Below are positions 8,373-17,831 of a stretch of 64,000 nt of DNA, piece after piece; position 1 is the first letter of the stretch; each line of letters opens with the position of its first letter. Under the pieces are notes generated by a model. That model worked only from the letters and a program-made list of their open reading frames with translations, ran no database searches and was not told the origin of the DNA. This stretch comes from Candidatus Aenigmatarchaeota archaeon (GTDB lineage Archaea; Aenigmatarchaeota; Aenigmatarchaeia; CG10238-14): positions 255,971 to 319,970 of the forward strand of contig JASEGC010000001.1 of the NCBI GenBank assembly GCA_030018415.1, written 5' to 3'. A program made the translations under genes and the position numbers.

Positions 8373-8867
8373 ATGAAAGATTTTATAAAAATACCAGAAG
8401 AAAGAAAGAAAATTTTAAAAAAAAATAAGAAAATAAAAGAGAAAATAGAAAAATTCACTAACACCAAGATCGAATTCAACGATGATGTATCCATAGAGGG
8501 AGAGAGCTTCGATGTATACCAGACAAAACAAGTTTTAAAGGCGTTTGGACGGGGTTTTGATGTGGATGATTGTCTTTATCTCTTGGAAGATGAGTATGGT
8601 TTAGAGATAATTAGCCTTTCAGAATTCACCAAATCAAAAGAAAGAATGACGACGTTGAAAGGCCGGATAATCGGAACAGGTGGTAAAACGAAGAGATACT
8701 TGGAGAAATATACAGACGTAAAATTGTGTATTTTTGGTAAAACAGTAGGTATAATAGGTAAATGGGATAAAATTAACATAGCTAAAGAAGCAATAATGAA
8801 GATAATTCAAGGTTGCACTCACCAAACCTTATACAGGTGGTTGGAGAGAAAATCCATAGGTGATTGA
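8373..8867 (+). CDS. KH-domain ribosome assembly protein Dim2/Pno1 (Krr1-like)
   Basis: 164 residues with two KH domains, the second containing RIIGTGGKTKRYLEKYTDVKL with its GxxG-type loop. GFDVDDCLYLLEDEYGLEIISL and C-terminal GCTHQTLYRWLE are typical of archaeal Dim2. It binds the 3' region of 16S rRNA precursor and works with RIO1. Directly abutting rio1 upstream and topoisomerase VI subunit B downstream without a gap indicates tight translational coupling. The Lys-rich N-terminus is low complexity. Confidence 0.88.
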   Translation: MKDFIKIPEERKKILKKNKKIKEKIEKFTNTKIEFNDDVSIEGESFDVYQTKQVLKAFGRGFDVDDCLYLLEDEYGLEIISLSEFTKSKERMTTLKGRIIGTGGKTKRYLEKYTDVKLCIFGKTVGIIGKWDKINIAKEAIMKIIQGCTHQTLYRWLERKSIGD

Positions 8868-10463
8868 ATGGTTATGGAAGATATAGTAAAAATCGCTGAA
8901 GAAATGGTAAAAGAACAGAAAGAGATTTCCGTATCCGAATTCTTCGAGAAGAACAGACATTTGCTCGGTTACGATAATCCTACTAGAGCTTTGTTAACTG
9001 TCGTGAAGGAATTGGTAGACAATAGCCTGGATGCCACAGAAGAAGCAAGAATTTTACCAAGAATATGGGTTGAAGTAAAACCTAATGGAGTAGACAGGTT
9101 CGAAGTGATGGTAAAGGACAATGGTCCTGGTCTGACTGACAAGCAGATTCCTTTAACTTTGGGAAAACTCTTGTACGGTAGTAAGTTCTTCAAACTGAGA
9201 CAATCAAGAGGGACTCAAGGCATTGGCGGGTCTGGTGCGATACTCTACTCTCAATTAACGACTGGAAAACCTACCACGATAATATCGAGTATAGGAAACG
9301 GAAAAACATCCTATTATGAGCTAATGATCGATGTTAAGAAGAATGAACCTGAAATAGTCTCTCATAAATTGATAGAAGACGGTAAAATCTGGCATGGGGT
9401 TAAGATTGAGATGGAGGTAGAAGGAAGATACGTAGAGAGTAGACAGTCAGTACCTGAGTATCTAAAACAAGTTGCCATCGCAAACCCTTATGCTGAGATA
9501 ATCTTCGAAGGACCGAATAGTAGGTTAGAGTTTTTGAGAAGTGTGAATGAAATGCCACCACTGCCAAAAGAAATAATGCCCCATCCTCATGGCATTGAAC
9601 TGGGTATACTGAGAAGAATGTTAAAATCCACAAGATCAAGGACTATTGCCTCCTTTTTAACCAACGACTTTTCGAGGATTGGCATTGGAACTGCTAAGGA
9701 GATTTGCAACCTAGCTGGAATAGACCCAAGAATTAGCCCACAAAGGCTTGATATAGGAGATTCAGAAAAGCTATTCAAGGCTATGCAGAAGGTCAAGTTA
9801 ATCAGACCACCAACAGACTGTCTTTCGCCTTTAGGTGAAGATCTGATCACTAAAGGTTTACAAAAGGAATTCAAAGCAGAATTTTATACTGCAGTCACAA
9901 GACCACCAGAAGTCTACAGAGGAAACCCTTTCCAAGTTGAGGTCGGGGTTGCCTATGGTGGAGAACTGCCACAAGAGGGTCCTGTAAAGATATTAAGGTT
10001 CACGAACAGAGTGCCTTTGTTGTACCAAGAAGGAGATTGTGCGATAACAAAAGCGATAATCACAACAGACTGGCGCAGGTATGGTTTAGCACAGTCCGGA
10101 AGAAGTATACCAGTTGGGCCAGCCGTTATCATGGTTCATCTGGCTTCTGTCTGGGTTCCTTACATATCTGAGAGCAAACAAGCGATAGCATCCTATCCTG
10201 TTATAATCAAAGAGATCAAGCTTGCTCTGCAAGAGGTAGGTAGGCAATTACAGCGTCATATCTCTGGCAAGAAAAGGATGGAGATGCAACAGAGGAGGAG
10301 GGAGATATTCGACAGATACCTCCCAGAAGTCGCGAATGCCATAGCTAAGCTGACGAACAAAAAACCTGAACCGATTTTAAATAAATTGATGAGTATGATT
10401 AAAAAGAGTACTGAGGTGATTGTAGATGGTAGAGGTAAAGAAGAAACTGGAAATGCTGGGTGA
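8868..10463 (+). CDS. top6B: DNA topoisomerase VI subunit B
   Basis: 531-residue GHKL ATPase subunit of topoisomerase VI, which passes one duplex through another with ATP. The N box ELVDNSLDATEEA lies at about 48-60, DNGPGL at 84-89 and the glycine loop GTQGIGGSGA at 115-124; the transducer domain follows and the C-terminal extension ends in a Lys-rich helix. Length matches family. The gene overlaps the next, subunit A, by 38 bp in another frame. Confidence 0.96.
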   Translation: MVMEDIVKIAEEMVKEQKEISVSEFFEKNRHLLGYDNPTRALLTVVKELVDNSLDATEEARILPRIWVEVKPNGVDRFEVMVKDNGPGLTDKQIPLTLGKLLYGSKFFKLRQSRGTQGIGGSGAILYSQLTTGKPTTIISSIGNGKTSYYELMIDVKKNEPEIVSHKLIEDGKIWHGVKIEMEVEGRYVESRQSVPEYLKQVAIANPYAEIIFEGPNSRLEFLRSVNEMPPLPKEIMPHPHGIELGILRRMLKSTRSRTIASFLTNDFSRIGIGTAKEICNLAGIDPRISPQRLDIGDSEKLFKAMQKVKLIRPPTDCLSPLGEDLITKGLQKEFKAEFYTAVTRPPEVYRGNPFQVEVGVAYGGELPQEGPVKILRFTNRVPLLYQEGDCAITKAIITTDWRRYGLAQSGRSIPVGPAVIMVHLASVWVPYISESKQAIASYPVIIKEIKLALQEVGRQLQRHISGKKRMEMQQRRREIFDRYLPEVANAIAKLTNKKPEPILNKLMSMIKKSTEVIVDGRGKEETGNAG

Positions 10464-11499
10464 AGATGTTCTGAACGATATAAACGCCGGGAAGAATCCT
10501 GATATAGATATCCCTGTGAGGTCTTTATCTAACGTTATTTACGATGAAAAATCTAAACAGCTGACTCTCGGTAATAAAGTCTCTAAAAGATTCTTGTTCA
10601 ACGTTGCTCATGCTAAGACTTTCACACAGACTATGATGATTGCAGCTTTCTGTAAGGAGTTGCAAGAAGAGGGAATTCACACGAGTCTAAGGGACCTCTT
10701 TTACGCGTTGAAGAAGACTTTTCCGAACTCTAATGAGAACACGTTCGATGAACAGAGTGAATCTGATCCAATAGTTGTGGATTTGGAAGTTGCACTCGAT
10801 GTTTTACGAGAACAATTACACCTTAATGCAGATGTTCGCGGGAGGGCAGCGGGAAATCTTATAATTGAAGACAGAGGTGATACAATTGATTTATCTAAGT
10901 TAGGTACTGGTGGGTTAGCGATTCCATCAAATGTAGAAGATATGAAATTTAAGAAAGTAAAAGCTGATTATATTCTTGTCTTAGAAAAAAATGCGGCGTT
11001 CGAAAGAGTACACGAAGATAAGTTCTGGCAAAAACAGAACTGTGTATTGGTAACTAGTCAGGGACAAGCAGCAAGAGGGGTAAGAAGATTTATTCAAAGA
11101 TTAAGTATGGAATTCGATCTCCCCGTATACGTAATGTGTGATATGGACGCCTTTGGTTTTTATATTTATTCCGTGATAAAATATGGTTCTATTAGTCTTG
11201 CACACGTTAGTGATAGATTGGGAACGCCAAAAGCAAAATTTTTAGGATTAACAATGGACGACATAGATAATTTTAAACTTCATAATTTCACAATCAAGGC
11301 GAAGGAAGTTGATATAAAAAGAGCACGAGAAATGTTGAAGTATGAATGGTTTAAAAGTAAAGAATGGCAAAGGTTATTAAAATCTCTAATTGAAAGAAAA
11401 ATAAAAGCTGAATTGGAAGCACTTTCTGGACGCGGATTAAAATTCATGACTGAGACTTATTTACCACAAAAAATTAAAAATGAGGACTTTTTAGACTAA
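10426..11499 (+). CDS. top6A: DNA topoisomerase VI subunit A (Spo11-like)
   Basis: 357 residues. The winged-helix (CAP) domain has the catalytic tyrosine in SLRDLFYALK (Y93). The Toprim domain has E187 in LVLEKNA and the acidic pair DMDAFGFYIYSVIKYGS at about 239-255; most homologues have DGDPWG, so the DMDAFG variant is slightly unusual but keeps both Asp. It cuts DNA and is translated with subunit B, overlapping it by 38 bp. Confidence 0.96.
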   Translation: MVEVKKKLEMLGEDVLNDINAGKNPDIDIPVRSLSNVIYDEKSKQLTLGNKVSKRFLFNVAHAKTFTQTMMIAAFCKELQEEGIHTSLRDLFYALKKTFPNSNENTFDEQSESDPIVVDLEVALDVLREQLHLNADVRGRAAGNLIIEDRGDTIDLSKLGTGGLAIPSNVEDMKFKKVKADYILVLEKNAAFERVHEDKFWQKQNCVLVTSQGQAARGVRRFIQRLSMEFDLPVYVMCDMDAFGFYIYSVIKYGSISLAHVSDRLGTPKAKFLGLTMDDIDNFKLHNFTIKAKEVDIKRAREMLKYEWFKSKEWQRLLKSLIERKIKAELEALSGRGLKFMTETYLPQKIKNEDFLD

Positions 11500-11819
11500 G
11501 TCTTTTTCTTTTAATCCACCCTATTGTAGATAATCCTATCATATTATTAATCTTTTCTAATTTCATAAAGTGTATTCCACCTTTTTGCATATGGTTGTGG
11601 AGATTGTCCTTGGAGAAAGGTAGAATATTGCAGAAATATGAATAAATTTTGGTTTGCTAACTCGCTTGGTTTTGCCGGATTAACGTGGTATAGTCCATTT
11701 GAAGGCTATCCCTGTAAATAAAATCCCGCTCGTAAAAATTTCTGCGCTACCATCACTCGTATGAACTCGCTCGCTTTTTTTTCTATATGTTTTTAATTAC
11801 AGATTCGGCTAACACTTTC
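11500..11819. other. Intergenic region between convergent genes
   Basis: 320 bases at the 3' ends of top6A and suhB. A start-less open frame at about 11578-11721 reads FAYGCGDCPWRKVEYCRNMN and ends YSPFEGYPCK with TAA; its four cysteines suggest a remnant of a Cys-rich protein. The T-rich stretch at 11770-11790 may end transcription. No RNA gene recognised. Confidence 0.35.
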
Positions 11820-12584
11820 TTATCTTAAGATTTTAAGCATTTGTTCATGAATCTTAGAATTTGAAGCTACAATATCGTTTTTAAACACTTCATAATCTTC
11901 CCCGTTTATCTTGGTGATTTTTCCCCCAGCTTCTGTAACAATTAAAGAACCGGCAGCATGATCCCATTGTTTTAGGTGGTATTCCCAGTAACCATCAGCT
12001 TTCCCACAAGCGACATGACACAGATCGATAGCTGCAGAACCAGTCCTTCTTATTCCATGTATGCCTGAAGATAAGAATTTCTCGATTTTCTCTAGATTCT
12101 TCTTCATTATACTTCCTCTTTCGTACGCAAAGCCTGTTGCTAACAAAGCGTCTGATAACTGCTCTATGTCTGACACTTTTATCTTTTGATCGTTGAGGAA
12201 TGCGCCTTTGTTCTTTTCTGCAAAAAATAACTCATCCCTTAACGGATCGAAAACGACGCCCAAGACTACATTATTCTTATGAGAATAAGCTATTGAGACA
12301 CAGAAGAAAGGGAATCGATGAACATAGTTTGTGGTTCCATCTAGAGGATCTATGATCCACAAATCATCTGAACTCATTTTTTTGTTAGAAGTTTCCTCTG
12401 AGAATATCTCATGGTCGGGATATTCTTCTTTAATTATCGAAATTATCTTTCTTTCAGAATCTGTATCAACTTTTGTCAAGAGTTCAACAACATTTTTATG
12501 TTTAACCGTTAGACTTCTCTTGAACGATTGCATGATTATCTTTCCAGCTTCTTTTGCTGCTTTTATCGCTGTTTGTCTCATCAT
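11820..12584 (-). CDS. suhB: Inositol monophosphatase / fructose-1,6-bisphosphatase family (SuhB-like)
   Basis: 254 residues from the ATG at 12584; a TTG seven codons upstream is possible. Metal-site motifs are EIFSEET, WIIDPLDGTTNYVHRFPFF and late WEYHLKQWDHAAGSLIVTEAGG (pattern W-D-x-A-A-G). These phosphatases use two or three Mg ions to hydrolyse inositol phosphate and, in archaea, often fructose-1,6-bisphosphate. Substrate not resolvable here. It lies 28 bp downstream of taw2 on the same strand. Confidence 0.9.
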   Translation of the reverse strand: MMRQTAIKAAKEAGKIIMQSFKRSLTVKHKNVVELLTKVDTDSERKIISIIKEEYPDHEIFSEETSNKKMSSDDLWIIDPLDGTTNYVHRFPFFCVSIAYSHKNNVVLGVVFDPLRDELFFAEKNKGAFLNDQKIKVSDIEQLSDALLATGFAYERGSIMKKNLEKIEKFLSSGIHGIRRTGSAAIDLCHVACGKADGYWEYHLKQWDHAAGSLIVTEAGGKITKINGEDYEVFKNDIVASNSKIHEQMLKILR

Positions 12585-12612
12585 AAGAATATTTTGTTTT
12601 ATCAATATAACT

Positions 12613-13446
12613 TTAAATTATCCTACAATCCAAAACCCAATGATAAACTTTCGGAGCATAAGATTTTACTCTAATTTTCCCGATTAATTCAACTTTAAAT
12701 CCTTCAATATCAGCAGCAGTCTTTATATCCCCAAACAATTCCCTCCAATCCTTAGCAGTACCATGATAATGTATGATTCCATTCGGTTTAACGACTTTCA
12801 TCGCATCCATCAAATACTCTTTACAAGAGGGCAACAATCCCATGATAACTCTGTCAGCGATTCTTCCAAGCTTAGGAATCTCGATAACACAATCCCCAAG
12901 TAGAGGAACGATTTTATCTTCAACTTTGTTCAGCTTGATGTTCTCTAGAAGATAATGATATGCTTTGGGGTTAATTTCGATTGAATAGACTTTTGGCTTC
13001 GATGTTTTTGCGAGAGGAATACTAAAATAACCTATACCAGCAAACATATCCACAACAACTTCATCCTTCTTTACTAGTTTTGATATTCTCTTTCTCTCGT
13101 CCAAGTTGCCTTTAGCGAACATTATCTCGTTGACATCCAACTTGTAAAGGATTCCATGTTCTTTATGCACAGTCTCAGTTTTTTTCTCTCCAGCAATTAC
13201 TTTCAGAGCAGGCTTTCTGTATCGCGTTGTTATGAATCCTTTCCTCCTACAAACAGTTTTCGTATCAGGAATTTTTTCCAAGATTGTTATACCAATTTTC
13301 TTATCATACTTCCATAACTCTCTCTTCAAGTTGATGATAACTATGTTCCCGATTTTCTGATAGCTAGAAGGTAATAAAGACAATTCTTTTTCAGAAAGTC
13401 GGTCTTTAAACTCCTCTTGTAATAATCGTTTTATGGGTTTAAGCAT
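12613..13446 (-). CDS. taw2: tRNA wybutosine synthesis protein 2 (Taw2), aminocarboxypropyltransferase
   Basis: 277 residues related to Trm5. The SAM motif is VVVDMFAGIGYFSIPLAK and NPKAYHYLLENIKLN follows. FAKGNLDERKR, ADRVIMGLLPSCKEYL and IIHYHGTAKD point to the Taw2 branch (Trm5 has an NPP/NLP motif instead). Taw2 transfers the aminocarboxypropyl group from SAM to the demethylwyosine made by Taw1, also present in this window. Alternative: Trm5b-like m1G37 methyltransferase, less likely. Confidence 0.85.
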   Translation of the reverse strand: MLKPIKRLLQEEFKDRLSEKELSLLPSSYQKIGNIVIINLKRELWKYDKKIGITILEKIPDTKTVCRRKGFITTRYRKPALKVIAGEKKTETVHKEHGILYKLDVNEIMFAKGNLDERKRISKLVKKDEVVVDMFAGIGYFSIPLAKTSKPKVYSIEINPKAYHYLLENIKLNKVEDKIVPLLGDCVIEIPKLGRIADRVIMGLLPSCKEYLMDAMKVVKPNGIIHYHGTAKDWRELFGDIKTAADIEGFKVELIGKIRVKSYAPKVYHWVLDCRII

Positions 13447-13483
13447 TAATTAAAAAGTAACAATTAATTATTAAATAGTGTAT

Positions 13484-13621
13484 ATGCCCTTGACAGGATC
13501 TTGTCAAGTTTGTGGGAATATTAGTCGTGCATTGATGATCTGCGTGTTTTGCGGTAGTCGTGTTTGTGTGAACTGCATCAACCCAAGGACTGGAACATGT
13601 AAAAAATGCCAAGAAAAATAA
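13484..13621 (+). CDS. Small zinc-ribbon protein with four CxxC pairs
   Basis: 45 residues, MPLTGSCQVCG then MICVFCG, VCVNC and CKKC: eight cysteines in four CxxC knuckles, enough for two zinc ions. ATG at 13484, divergent from taw2, with an AT-rich leader. Similar tiny proteins are common in archaea and probably bind RNA or protein. Function unknown. Confidence 0.6.
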   Translation: MPLTGSCQVCGNISRALMICVFCGSRVCVNCINPRTGTCKKCQEK

Positions 13622-13675
13622 ACTCTAACAACTAAAACTTTCTCGCCTCATCTTTTTAAATCAGCAATAAAACAA

Positions 13676-14023
13676 TCAAAATTCCATCAAGGAATCGACG
13701 ATCTTATCCACTGCCTCTCTCTCTTTGCTTGTCTTCGGCTTGAATACGTCGCTCACTCTTTCTCTCAAAGTTTCTTTCTTCACGATTTCAGCCATCTCAA
13801 CAAATCCTTTAGCTATGTTTTCTAATCTTTCCAGTTTGGATCCTGTATCCTTCAGCTGTTTAGATACTTCTGTTAAAGCAACCCATAATTGTGCGACTTT
13901 CACGTCATCAGCTTGTAGGTATGCCGCCCTGTGTTTCTTAGCTTTTTCTATCAGTTCTGCTAGTTCTATTTTTGATTTTTCTTCCATCAATTCCTTCCAA
14001 TCTCTCTCTTCGCCAAACAGCAT
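13676..14023 (-). CDS. Hypothetical helical protein
   Basis: 115 residues, charged and predicted almost all alpha-helical (KSKIELAELIEKAKKHRAA, VALTEVSKQLKDTG). No family recognised. It is a single gene between a zinc-ribbon gene and the divergent FKBP isomerase gene. Confidence 0.55.
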   Translation of the reverse strand: MLFGEERDWKELMEEKSKIELAELIEKAKKHRAAYLQADDVKVAQLWVALTEVSKQLKDTGSKLERLENIAKGFVEMAEIVKKETLRERVSDVFKPKTSKEREAVDKIVDSLMEF

Positions 14024-14145
14024 TCCCTCATCACCTAGAAATTTTGTTCAAGTTAAAAGATAAATACTTAATGGTAGTAACACTTTTCTTTTTAGTAGAA
14101 AATATTTAAAATTCTCGTATAAAATGTTAAATCTAACGTGAAAAA

Positions 14146-14799
14146 ATGAAAGAAGGAGATTTCATACGCATAGATTATGTGGGGAAAATAAGTGAAAGCA
14201 ATGAAACTTTTGACTCGACGAGGGAAGATGTAGCTAAGGAAGGAGGAATCTATAATCCAAAAATCAAGTATGGCTCAATTCCTGTCATAATCGGCGCCAA
14301 TTTTGTCGTGAAGGGTTTGGAAGAAGGATTAAAAGAAATGGAAGTTGGGAAGAAGAAGAAGATAACAGTGAAACCAGAAGATGCTTTTGGAGAGAGAGAC
14401 GCTAAGCTCATAAAACTTCTTTCTATGTCAGAATTCAAAAAACAGGGAATAACGCCTCATCCTGGTATGCCCATCACAATAAATAATGTTAGAGGACGTA
14501 TTTTGTCAATATCTGGAGGTAGAGTAAGAGTAGATTTTAACCACCCTTTGGCTGGAAAAACACTTGAGTATGAAGTTGAGATAGAAAAAGAGATAACAGA
14601 TTTAAAAGAAAAGATTGCTGCTATCCTGGAGTATTGTTTGCAGGTTGATGAAAAGGATGTGGATATAAAGTTAGGGGAAGAACTCGTGGAAATAAACATT
14701 AGAATAGATACATCGAAGTTCGTGAGAAAAACAATTGCTGATATGATTAAAAAATGGATAAGCGAAATAAAGAAAGTTAGATTTGTTGATGAATATTAA
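14146..14799 (+). CDS. slyD: FKBP-type peptidyl-prolyl isomerase (SlyD-like)
   Basis: 217 residues. The FKBP core is MKEGDFIRIDYVGKI, ETFDST, VIIGANFVVKGLEEGLKEMEVGKKKKITVKPEDAFGERD (first part split by the IF-type chaperone insert) and VDFNHPLAGKTLEYEVEI. The flap insert between about 95 and 140 gives chaperone activity. The C-terminal 70 residues are an archaeal extension. It catalyses proline isomerisation in folding of cytoplasmic proteins. Confidence 0.9.
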   Translation: MKEGDFIRIDYVGKISESNETFDSTREDVAKEGGIYNPKIKYGSIPVIIGANFVVKGLEEGLKEMEVGKKKKITVKPEDAFGERDAKLIKLLSMSEFKKQGITPHPGMPITINNVRGRILSISGGRVRVDFNHPLAGKTLEYEVEIEKEITDLKEKIAAILEYCLQVDEKDVDIKLGEELVEINIRIDTSKFVRKTIADMIKKWISEIKKVRFVDEY

Positions 14800-15006
14800 A
14801 CATTGATTCTTTAACTCTTTCTTAAGTTCTTCTGGGTTGTGTTTTAATCTTTCAAAAATGATTCATCAATTTGTTTCTTACGGGTAAATTTTTATATCCT
14901 TCTTCTAATAGGATACTGAACCTATCTTTATTTTTCACTTAATTACACTTTTCTCTACTTTCAATATCTGTATTTTTAACAGTTTTAGGAAAGTTGTTTA
15001 AAACAT

Positions 15007-15897
15007 TTAAACTTTACGCTTACCAGAAATTTTAGAATATCCAATCAAGAATTCATGAACACATTCTGGAAATTCTACTCCATAACCACCCTCTAAAACT
15101 GCAAAACTTGGTTTTTTCAAACTTGCTATCTTCCTCCCAATTTTCCTGTAAGATATAGAATTAAGACCTAAACCTCCCTCTGTTAGAGGATCGTCTTTGT
15201 GCGCATCAAACCCGGCCGAAACTGCAACCATGTCGGGGTTGAAATTTCTCACTTCTGTCAATGCAATGTCTAAAGTTTGAAGGTAAATTTTTTCGGTTGT
15301 TTTAAAACTTAAAGGATAATTCAAACAATTTTTTTCAGATTTTTCCCCGGTTCCAGGATAAAAGGGGTGCTTGTGAAGAGAAACATAGAGAACTTTTTCA
15401 TTCCCTTGGAATACTTCTTGCGTGCCGTTGCCATGATGATTGTCAATATCAATTATGGCGACCTTACTAACAAATGCTAGCGCCTTCTTTGTTGCTATTG
15501 CAATGTTATTGAAGTAACAGAAACCGAGGGATGTTGCTCCTAATGCTTTTCCGCTCCTACCGACGTGATGCCCTGGGGGTCTCATTAAAGAAAAAGAGTT
15601 CTCATCTTCTAGAGCAAACTCCATTGCTTGAATTGCAGAGCCAGCACTCAACCTTGCATACTCAAAAACTCTTGGTAAGTTTGGAGTATCTGGATCATAA
15701 AATTTTCCACTCTTTATCATTTCAACATGGTCCTTTGTGTGAACCAAGAGTAAATCCTCCTCACTGCAGGGCTCTGGTTCGATAAATTTAAAATTTTTCT
15801 TCTTTAGAAACTCATAAGTTCTTTTAATTCTTTCTGGTGATTCGGGGTGTCCTGGCTGATAAAATTCTAGACATTTTTCAGAAAATAGAATTTTCAT
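15007..15897 (-). CDS. Histone deacetylase / acetylpolyamine amidohydrolase family protein
   Basis: 296 residues. Zinc-site and catalytic motifs: MRPPGHHVGR, VAIIDIDNHHGNGTQEVF, VSAGFDAHKDDPLTEGGL and the late LEGGYG. This family removes acetyl groups from lysine, polyamines or related amides. Archaeal members act on Alba, histones or unknown substrates. Single gene flanked by a 200-bp AT-rich gap. Confidence 0.9.
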   Translation of the reverse strand: MKILFSEKCLEFYQPGHPESPERIKRTYEFLKKKNFKFIEPEPCSEEDLLLVHTKDHVEMIKSGKFYDPDTPNLPRVFEYARLSAGSAIQAMEFALEDENSFSLMRPPGHHVGRSGKALGATSLGFCYFNNIAIATKKALAFVSKVAIIDIDNHHGNGTQEVFQGNEKVLYVSLHKHPFYPGTGEKSEKNCLNYPLSFKTTEKIYLQTLDIALTEVRNFNPDMVAVSAGFDAHKDDPLTEGGLGLNSISYRKIGRKIASLKKPSFAVLEGGYGVEFPECVHEFLIGYSKISGKRKV

Positions 15898-16029
15898 ACT
15901 ATAAATTTATTTAAATTCCGAACTTAAACTTCTACAAGCAAAGCCAACAATAAGGATTTAAGTTTAACTGTTCTTAGTTTTTAATAGTTTGTAATGACTA
16001 AACGATAATAAAAATTGGAGGTAACGATT

Positions 16030-17112
16030 ATGGCCGTGCCGATTACCAAAAAATCAGGAATTAAAAAAACACATGAGATCGATGAAGAACTAAAAAGAAT
16101 TCTCGAATCAAGAAAAGCAAACATTAAAGTTGTTGGTACTGGTGGAGCCGGAAACAATACCATTACAAGGATGATGGAAGTTGGTATCGTTGGTGCAGAG
16201 ACCATAGCCGTCAACGCGGATGCTCAAGATCTCTTGTATTCTGACGCTGATGTCAAAGTTCTGATAGGAAAAGAGATCACTGGCGGATTAGGAGCTGGCG
16301 GTGACCCGAAGATTGGTATGGAAGCTGCTAAGGAGAGTAAGGATGACATCAAAAAAATTTTAGAAGGCAGTGACTTAGTGTTCATCACTTGTGGTCTTGG
16401 AGGAGGAACTGGAACAGGCTCTTGTCCTATAATCGCAGAAGTTGCCAAGAAGGTCGGGGCTTTGACTGTAGGAGTAATAACCTTACCCTTCGCGATGGAA
16501 GGACAAACGAGGATGAAGAATGCAAAAGAGGGTTTGGAAAATTTAAGAAAGATCGTTGACACCATCATAATCATACCAAACGATAAATTGCTTGAGATCG
16601 TTCCTGACGTCAGTCTAGCAACGGCATTTAAAGTTGCTGATGAGATTCTTGTTAACTCTGTCAAAGGAATAACAGAACTGATAACCAAGCCTGGCCTTAT
16701 AAACTTAGATTTGGCTGATGTGAGGACAGTGATGGCAAACGGTGGCTTAGCGATGATAGGTATGGGTGAATCTGACACAGAGAATAGAGCAATAGAGTCT
16801 GTTGAAAAGGCTTTGACAAACCCGCTCTTGTCTTTGGATATAGATGGGGCAGATGGTGCCTTGATAAACGTGACTGGCGGGCCTGACATAACGATAAGAG
16901 AGGCACAAGAAATAGTTGAGGCTGTTTCCAGCAGGTTGTCACCAGATGCTAAGATCATCTGGGGTACTCAGATTGCTAAAGACCTTCGAGACACAGTTAG
17001 GACTCTACTGATAGTAACCGGAATCAAATCTGAAGAAGAGTTTGTCGAGGAGAAATTGTTCAAACCAAGGAAAAAGGAAATTGAAAAAGAACTTGGAATC
17101 GAGTTCGTGTAA
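16030..17112 (+). CDS. ftsZ: Cell division GTPase FtsZ
   Basis: 360 residues. The tubulin-type GTP motif [12 protein letters not shown] is at about 122-133, with [11 protein letters not shown] and [13 protein letters not shown] near the N-terminus. Start: GGAGGT at 16017-16022 lies 7 nt before the ATG 16030, so an upstream TTG (16015) that overlaps this sequence is rejected. No C-terminal tail for membrane linkers is obvious; the protein ends soon after the core. It precedes secE, spt5 and uL11 in the same direction. FtsZ next to secE is a common archaeal order. Confidence 0.96.
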   Translation: MAVPITKKSGIKKTHEIDEELKRILESRKANIKVVGTGGAGNNTITRMMEVGIVGAETIAVNADAQDLLYSDADVKVLIGKEITGGLGAGGDPKIGMEAAKESKDDIKKILEGSDLVFITCGLGGGTGTGSCPIIAEVAKKVGALTVGVITLPFAMEGQTRMKNAKEGLENLRKIVDTIIIIPNDKLLEIVPDVSLATAFKVADEILVNSVKGITELITKPGLINLDLADVRTVMANGGLAMIGMGESDTENRAIESVEKALTNPLLSLDIDGADGALINVTGGPDITIREAQEIVEAVSSRLSPDAKIIWGTQIAKDLRDTVRTLLIVTGIKSEEEFVEEKLFKPRKKEIEKELGIEFV

Positions 17113-17176
17113 TGAAACATTTTTTTAATAAAATTAATTATATCTAGAGGGAAGAATAAATTCTAAGAGTGATCGA

Positions 17177-17353
17177 ATGAGAATAAACATCAAAGAGACT
17201 TTGACTAAGTATAAACGCGTTTTGTTAGTGGCAAGAAAACCTGATGCTGATGAATTGAAAGAAACGGCAAGGATTTGTGGTATTGGTTCCATAGTGATCG
17301 GAATCATCGGCTTCATATTCTACGTAATATCTGTTATTTTTGGTGGGGCTTGA
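17177..17353 (+). CDS. secE: Preprotein translocase subunit SecE (Sss1)
   Basis: 58 residues: amphipathic start with KYKRVLLVARKPDADEL, then one transmembrane helix GIGSIVIGIIGFIFYVISVIF. This order, size and the neighbouring Spt5 gene identify the gamma/SecE subunit of the Sec61-type channel. ATG at 17177. It ends 1 base before the GTG start of spt5. Confidence 0.88.
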   Translation: MRINIKETLTKYKRVLLVARKPDADELKETARICGIGSIVIGIIGFIFYVISVIFGGA

Positions 17354-17354
17354 A

Positions 17355-17831
17355 GTGGACGAAGAAGAAATTCAACCTTCAGAGCACGACATCAAAATAT
17401 ACGCTGTTAAGACTATCATCGGCAGGGAGAATGTTGTCCTAGAGGCAATGACCGGAAAGGCAAAATCATGTGGTTTATCAGTGAAAGCTATGGTTCATCC
17501 AGAAGAGTTGAAGGGCTACGTTTTTGTCGAGGGTGAATTGAAAGATATAGAAGCGATGGTAAAAGAAATACCGCATGCCAGAAGTGTCTTGAGGAAGGCA
17601 ATAGCTATGTCGGATATTAAAAGATTCGTGGAACCGAAAAAAATTGAGATAAAAGTAAATGAAGGTGACATAGTGGAAGTCATCGGTGGTCCTTTCAAGG
17701 GAGAGAAAGGTAAGGTTATAAGGTTTGATGATATCAAGGGGGAAGTAACGATAGAACTGATAGAAATAACTGTCCCCATTCCTGTTACTGTTAACGCTGG
17801 TCTCGTTAAGTTGATAGAGAGGGGAAAATAA
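17355..17831 (+). CDS. spt5: Transcription elongation factor Spt5 (NusG)
   Basis: 158 residues: N-terminal NGN domain (YAVKTIIGRENVVLEAM, LKGYVFVEGEL) and C-terminal KOW domain (VNEGDIVEVIGGPFKGEKGKVI). With Spt4 it clamps RNA polymerase and promotes elongation. GTG at 17355 is preferred, with GGTGGGG six bases upstream; TTG at 17340 would overlap secE. Next gene uL11 overlaps the stop by one base. Confidence 0.93.
   Translation: MDEEEIQPSEHDIKIYAVKTIIGRENVVLEAMTGKAKSCGLSVKAMVHPEELKGYVFVEGELKDIEAMVKEIPHARSVLRKAIAMSDIKRFVEPKKIEIKVNEGDIVEVIGGPFKGEKGKVIRFDDIKGEVTIELIEITVPIPVTVNAGLVKLIERGK

Noticed and set aside
16224-16958. 244-residue reverse frame inside ftsZ
   Set aside because: Antisense to an intact FtsZ; no family features, Ser/Pro-rich.
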